Assembly (NCBI GenBank): GCA_025603075.1
Contig: MU626294.1
Coordinates: forward strand, 62,001 to 126,000
Source: Neoconidiobolus thromboides FSU 785
Lineage: Eukaryota; Entomophthoromycota; Entomophthoromycetes; Entomophthorales; Neoconidiobolaceae
Reading direction: 5' to 3'
DNA length: 64,000 nt
The translations under genes were made by a program, and so were the position numbers. Positions 59,101 to 64,000 of this stretch are shown piece after piece; position 1 is the stretch's first letter; every line of letters begins with the position of its first letter. Below the pieces are notes generated by a model, which made no database searches, was not told where the DNA came from, and saw only the letters and a list, made by a program, of their open reading frames with translations.

Positions 59101-62008
59101 CAGACATAATTGCATTTTCTTCTGCAAGAACTTTCGAATCTTTAACAAAGTTATCCCATTCAACAGAATAGAGTGATTTAAGATATTCTAATAATGTAAC
59201 ACGAGTAAATTGATCATCTTCACGGATAATTTCACGGAGAGATAAAAGGATTTTTTCAGAGTAATGTGGAGTGAATACTGTGAAAGTTGGCATGTTTTCT
59301 ACTGGTAATGGCTCTGGAATGACAGTTGATAAACTTGAAGCAAAAAATGAAACACGACGTTCAGCTTCAGATCCAGGTGGGTAAAACTCTGCATTTAATC
59401 CAACATCCTCTTGTGCAACAAAGAACGTAGGAGGTTTAAGTTTCTTTTTTCCTTCAATGTCACTTGCAACTTGTTGGTACAAAAGTTTTTGTACATGATC
59501 GATTGAAACGAGGTGATCACGATACATCGAAATTACTACGGCATTCCATACTTGGGAACAAAGCATTTTAGGACGAAGTTTTATTTCCATGTTTGATGTT
59601 GCTAAAACTTTAGTATATATACGTTTTGGCATCATTCCAAAAATATTTTTCCAAGGAGAAAGAACCGATATACCCATTTGGAAAGCGTTTGCGACACTAA
59701 ATAAGGAAGTTACAATAACGTACCATAAATAAGTATCTAAGAAAAACATAATCAACAATAAAAGCAGCATAAACATCATAGTGATATATACAAACAATGT
59801 ACATAAATCTTGACTACCAATACTACTACCAAGTAAAGCTTCATTACATCTCTCCATTCTTAAGTAAACAAGGGTACGGAATGCGTCTTTGAAGGATAAA
59901 AGTAAAGAAAAGTAACTTTCAATAAGTTTAGCTAAGAAAATCAAAGCCCACATAGCAATAGATGTTGCACGATTATTGTATGCAAGAGGAGCATAGTCAG
60001 CTGTAAATGCGCGATTGATTATATTTGGCTTGGAGCTTGTTTTTAAAGTAAGTGCTGGGATACGATTAAAAAGATTTGCTGGTGGAATTATTGTAAGAAC
60101 AACTATAGTTACAATACCAATAAAAAGATGTACACCTGCTACAATATAGCCTACAGTGGTCTTCTTTAAATTGGATGGGGTTATACTAAACATTGATAGT
60201 GGTACATCAAGCTGAGATGATGATTTTACCATACTACCAACTTTGGGTTTTGCTTTATTATCGGTGTCTATTTCAAAATAGAAAAGGTAAACGGCGGGAG
60301 CAAGATTCACAAGAAATATGATAAATAACAGTAAATATCGACGAATCAGTATCTTGTAAATTCTCATCGACCTTTCAACAAAAAAGAATTCACAAAAAGT
60401 TGCCCACATAGCAATACCTGCAGCTATTGCACCACCACATCCAGCAAGAGATAGCACATGAGGACTAAAATCATCACCAAAGCTACCTGGTGGTAGAGTT
60501 GAACTTTTATTAACCTCTCTGTATTTTTCATATGTAGTAAAAATAAATTGAGAATTCATTATCCAAAACATGAAGAAGACAGAAAAATGGAAGACCCAAA
60601 CACGTGAAAAGTTAGTAATAATATGGAGCCATGTACGACGTTCAAAGTAAGTTTTTTTAATAGATTGTTTCCAGTTTACTTCTGTTAATTTTAAATAGCG
60701 ATCTCCAGGGGCTAATGAAATTAACTGGGTCTTTTTATCCGACAAGACCAATCTTTCTATACCCTCACGTGACCAAAAAGTTTCATTAATGTCATCATAA
60801 CCAACGACTTGTGCATGATCCTTTTCTCTTTTGAGGAACTGACCATTAACAACTTCATAGGTTTGATCTCTAGTAAATTCATATAGAGGTGTGATGACAG
60901 TATCTAAATATGTTCCCTCAGGGAAATGTGTAGGGTTATGCTCAGTTGTTAAATAGTAGTCATAAGCAACTTTATAAATAAAGCATATAACCTCTGGTAA
61001 ATAACGGACATTTAATGCTTCACCCCAAATACAAAGGTATAAACCAATTTGACGAACACGCTCTACTGAACTGAGTTTACTCATCTTATTACGCCACCAT
61101 TCTTCTAATGAGTCATTCATCATAATATTATCAGCTTCATTATCATACCCTTCTTTCATACTGCTAAGTGGAGTATCTTTATTAAATTCTGTAGCAAAAT
61201 ACCACTTACGGAAGTTTGCATTTTTACCACCAATATAATCGGCATGTAAAGTGAGAAGAGCCAAAGATGGGGTCATACGTGAAGCTCTAGAATCTAACAT
61301 GGTAAGAAAAGCATCATATTGATTTTTTACACTAGATTTCTGAAAACCAAAGCGATTGGAGAGATCTTCAAAGATATCCCATATTTCCTCTTTACTAATT
61401 GGTACTTGATTTTCAACACTCCATGCAGGCCAAGGATAATCTTTAGCTAAAGAACGATGTGGAGGAAGATCAAAGTAATCGGTATTCCCATTAGCTTCAG
61501 AAACCCAAGAGCTTGCTCTTGAGAATGAAGAAACAGATTGAGAAGCAAAGTTATTACGTTTGCTTTCAACTAAAGCTAACAAAGACTCAGTCGATGGTGC
61601 ATAGGCAGCATATCTAGAGTCTGATAATTTTGGGTTTCCCAAAGAACTATAAATATCAACCCCATTAAATCCTCCATTATTGCCATCTGAAAGAACTGAA
61701 GCTCTACCTTGAGATGGAGCAATTGAGTCTGAATAGTAAGACTCTCTACTTTGATTGCCTCCAATCATACGTGGATCAAGAGCTGGTGGAGGGGGAGCGA
61801 ATTGTGGTGAGTTTTCACCGGAAGAATTAGAGGAATGATAGGGAGAATGACGCCCTTGTTCTTGTTCATAATCTGAATACCCTTCATACTCTTCATTTGA
61901 ATATGGACTAGATAACCCCTGGTTGATAGAGTCACTGTTACTATGTTGTAAGTATGGATCATCCGAATTAGAATTATGAGCAGGATAACCTTGTTGATTT
62001 CTACTCAT
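56183..62008 (-). CDS. FKS1: 1,3-beta-glucan synthase catalytic subunit (GT48)
   Basis: Intronless, 1941 aa, full length for the family. An integral plasma-membrane synthase making beta-1,3-glucan from UDP-glucose, activated by Rho1 GTPase. Seen: a disordered N-terminus rich in Ser/Tyr/Pro/Asn (1-185), the N-terminal domain ending in YPWPAW and [14 protein letters not shown], six helices (about 463-760), the large cytoplasmic catalytic domain with [66 protein letters not shown] and [23 protein letters not shown], and a C-terminal bundle of about ten helices. The segment equivalent to echinocandin hot spot 1 reads [10 protein letters not shown] (700-709), differing from the yeast FLVLSLRDP. 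Being intronless contrasts with nearby intron-dense genes. Confidence 0.97.
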   Translation of the reverse strand: [1941 protein letters not shown]

Positions 62009-64000
62009 GATGTATGTGGATGATAAGTAATAATACTTTTAATCTCAATTGAATATTAACAAATTATATATAATTAACTAACTAAAAAACAAAATTAATT
62101 TATAAAAGAAAGTTTTGGATATAAGTATGTGCAATTTTGATATCCTTATCGTTTAAGAAAAAGATAATAAATTAATATTTGTAGGTTCTTGCCAAATATT
62201 ATATTTGTTCCATTAACCACGAACCACTACAATTTATTCGTTTAGAGCCAATTAAAATAACCCCTTTTTGCAAATGGCCAAATTAAGAAAAAACCCTAAA
62301 TAATAATCTTTATGCAATAATAATTTGCGGACAAATCTCACAATTATTCTGCTCATTTATCAAGGTGGTATTCTGAAACCGAAATAACTTAATATTTTGT
62401 CTTATACGAATTTAATATAAAGATACCTTTTGTATAAGCTTTGATCGTAAGTAAATGACTATATTGTACTATTTTTGAAAAAATGTAATATATCTAGCCA
62501 AAGAATAAATGACCTATTTTATATCTAATTAGGAAGAGTTTGAGCTATTTCATCTTTATATTTACTTTATTGGATTGTTTAGATTTTATTTTACGTCATC
62601 TTATTCCAAACTAAGATATTTAAATAACTTAAAACATTTTGTGTCCAATTAATTAACGTAATTTATTATTTTTTAAAGCTGCTAAAACTGTGACCCTTTT
62701 AATGAACTTTGAACTTTTGGTCATCAAAATTATCAAGTTGAATTGATTTGCTAAAAAATCAAATAAATTTCAGAACCACCTATTCTAATCTAATCAATAA
62801 ATTAAAGGGTCAACAACAATGCAGTTTTTCCCATAGTATTCTTTTTAATATACGCAAGTCAATTTAACTCAGATATTAATAAAAATAGATTATATCAGCC
62901 ATAAATAAAATTACAGTCTTAATTTTAATTTCATTAAATATCAACTTATCTTAAACATTAATAATGTTCGTATGTAGATTTAAATCATATGTATAATAAA
63001 TATTGCTTAATTTATTATGATCTTGTAATTTATTAAACCTGTTATTCTCAATAATCTAAAAATAAACTATTACTTTATAGATTATAAAGTAACCATTTTT
63101 TTAAAAATTAAATAATGCTACTTCCGAATTTGCTTTATTAGTGTATATTTCAACTTTTCTGATTTTCTATTTAAAGCCTATATAAAAATGAAAATCACTA
63201 ACTTAAGCTATGAAACAAATTTAACAAATCTTATTAAATTTATTTACTATAATTGTTTTCTTAAACTATGTAATTTGCCAATTTTTTATAACATGATGAG
63301 TTTAAAGGGCTATTAAAATTATAATACAAACATTTTCAATTGGAAAATACTGCCAAAAAGATAGCGTAATTCAAACAGTTATTTTTAGGAGCTTTGAACA
63401 ATAAATTAAACAAAGTGAACAAAACACTTATTATTGCAATACAATTGTAATATCACATCAAAAATAAATTTCATTCATTTTTTTGTTTACTTTCGTTTTG
63501 AATATTATTAGAATTTTCAAAAAACAACTTCAATTATACCACCCCACCCTTTTGGAAATATTTTCTGAAAATGCTATAATTTTTACAATATAAACTATTA
63601 AATTGCAAAATCTAAAAGCATCATTAATATTTTGTCCAAATTTTGAAAATTACCAAAAAACACCAAAACCATTCTTGTAATATAGGTTAAACTGATACAC
63701 TGTATGAGAACGTGAACCATTTACTCAATTACCAAGAACTTGTTTGTAATTGTTAGTAATTGAGTAAATGGTTCACATTCTCATGCAGTGTACTAGTTTA
63801 ACTTATATTACGAGAATGGTTTTTTATAATATAACATTAGTATTTAGTTAATAATACTTTTATAAGTACTTAAAAACGTTATGAAGCTAAAGGTTTTAGT
63901 TTTTAATTTACATCTAGTAACAGTTGAAATTATTTAAAAGTTCGCTGATTTAGATTCAACTTTTGAGCTAATCTTTGCTCAAAATGCGAAATAAAAATTT
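62009..64000. other. Intergenic with a long-armed inverted repeat
   Basis: The upstream region of the glucan synthase gene. The first 120 bp include a TATATAAT near 62065 on the minus strand. The inverted repeat at 63665-63823 is described separately. No gene recognised. Confidence 0.55.
63665..63823. mobile_element. 159-bp palindromic element with 68-bp arms
   Basis: The left arm 63665-63732 is nearly the reverse complement of 63756-63823, with a 23-nt loop. The ends read AAAACCATTC and GAATGGTTTT. The roughly seven differences between arms are all transitions. Non-coding; probably a foldback MITE distinct from the 105-bp family and from the element at 42233. Confidence 0.85.

Noticed and set aside
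1-64000. tRNA, rRNA, snRNA genes or CRISPR arrays
   Set aside because: I scanned by eye for T-loop motifs and regular direct repeats and found none convincing. A covariance-model scan would be needed to exclude small RNA genes.

Overview
The window is fungal nuclear DNA. It is very AT-rich, with short spliceosomal introns (about 42-65 nt, GT..AG) and a gene set for a chitin plus beta-1,3-glucan wall: exo-1,3-glucanase, CRH-type chitin-glucan transferase, GH18 chitinase and 1,3-beta-glucan synthase. Several features point to an early-diverging lineage rather than Dikarya: a mitochondrial TRAP1-type Hsp90, a class A-like seven-helix receptor with an ERY motif, and intron-dense housekeeping genes. 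An entomophthoralean (Conidiobolus-like) fungus is my best guess. It rests on recalled knowledge that such receptors are expanded there and has not been checked.

Layout. Positions 200-12732 are gene-dense: exo-1,3-glucanase (-), ARO8-like aminotransferase (+), CRH-like GH16 (+), ARL1 GTPase (-) divergent from a TMX2-like protein (+), LSM5 (+), D-amino-acid oxidase with a peroxisomal tail (+) and a WW-domain protein (+). Positions 14129-28215 hold RPL32 (-), a HAM1-like protein (-), a PQ-loop protein (+), a secreted chitinase (+) and a Na+/H+ antiporter (+), with longer spacers. From about 28 to 48 kb is a gene-poor, repeat-rich tract. It holds one member of a two-gene small-protein family (29100), a multiply broken pseudogene (30700), a homeodomain gene (35025), a receptor gene (43300) and most copies of a short inverted-repeat element. 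From 47.8 to 62 kb is gene-dense again: the second small-protein paralog, an Old Yellow Enzyme homolog, TRAP1, a DBP6/DDX51-type helicase convergent with it, and the single-exon 1,3-beta-glucan synthase.

Thirteen genes were spliced by hand with consistent phase (70 introns), including a 4-nt coding first exon and 15/16-nt exons in ARL1 and an 11-nt exon in TRAP1. The remaining genes are intronless, and most of these carry a TATA box 34-92 nt upstream of the ATG. The strongest candidate for something undescribed is a roughly 105-bp non-coding mobile element with 11-bp terminal inverted repeats flanked by TA, present in about 19 recognisable copies. Three unrelated long-armed palindromic elements, a cluster of decayed LTR-like repeats and the two-gene protein family with a shared C-terminal motif are also worth a look.
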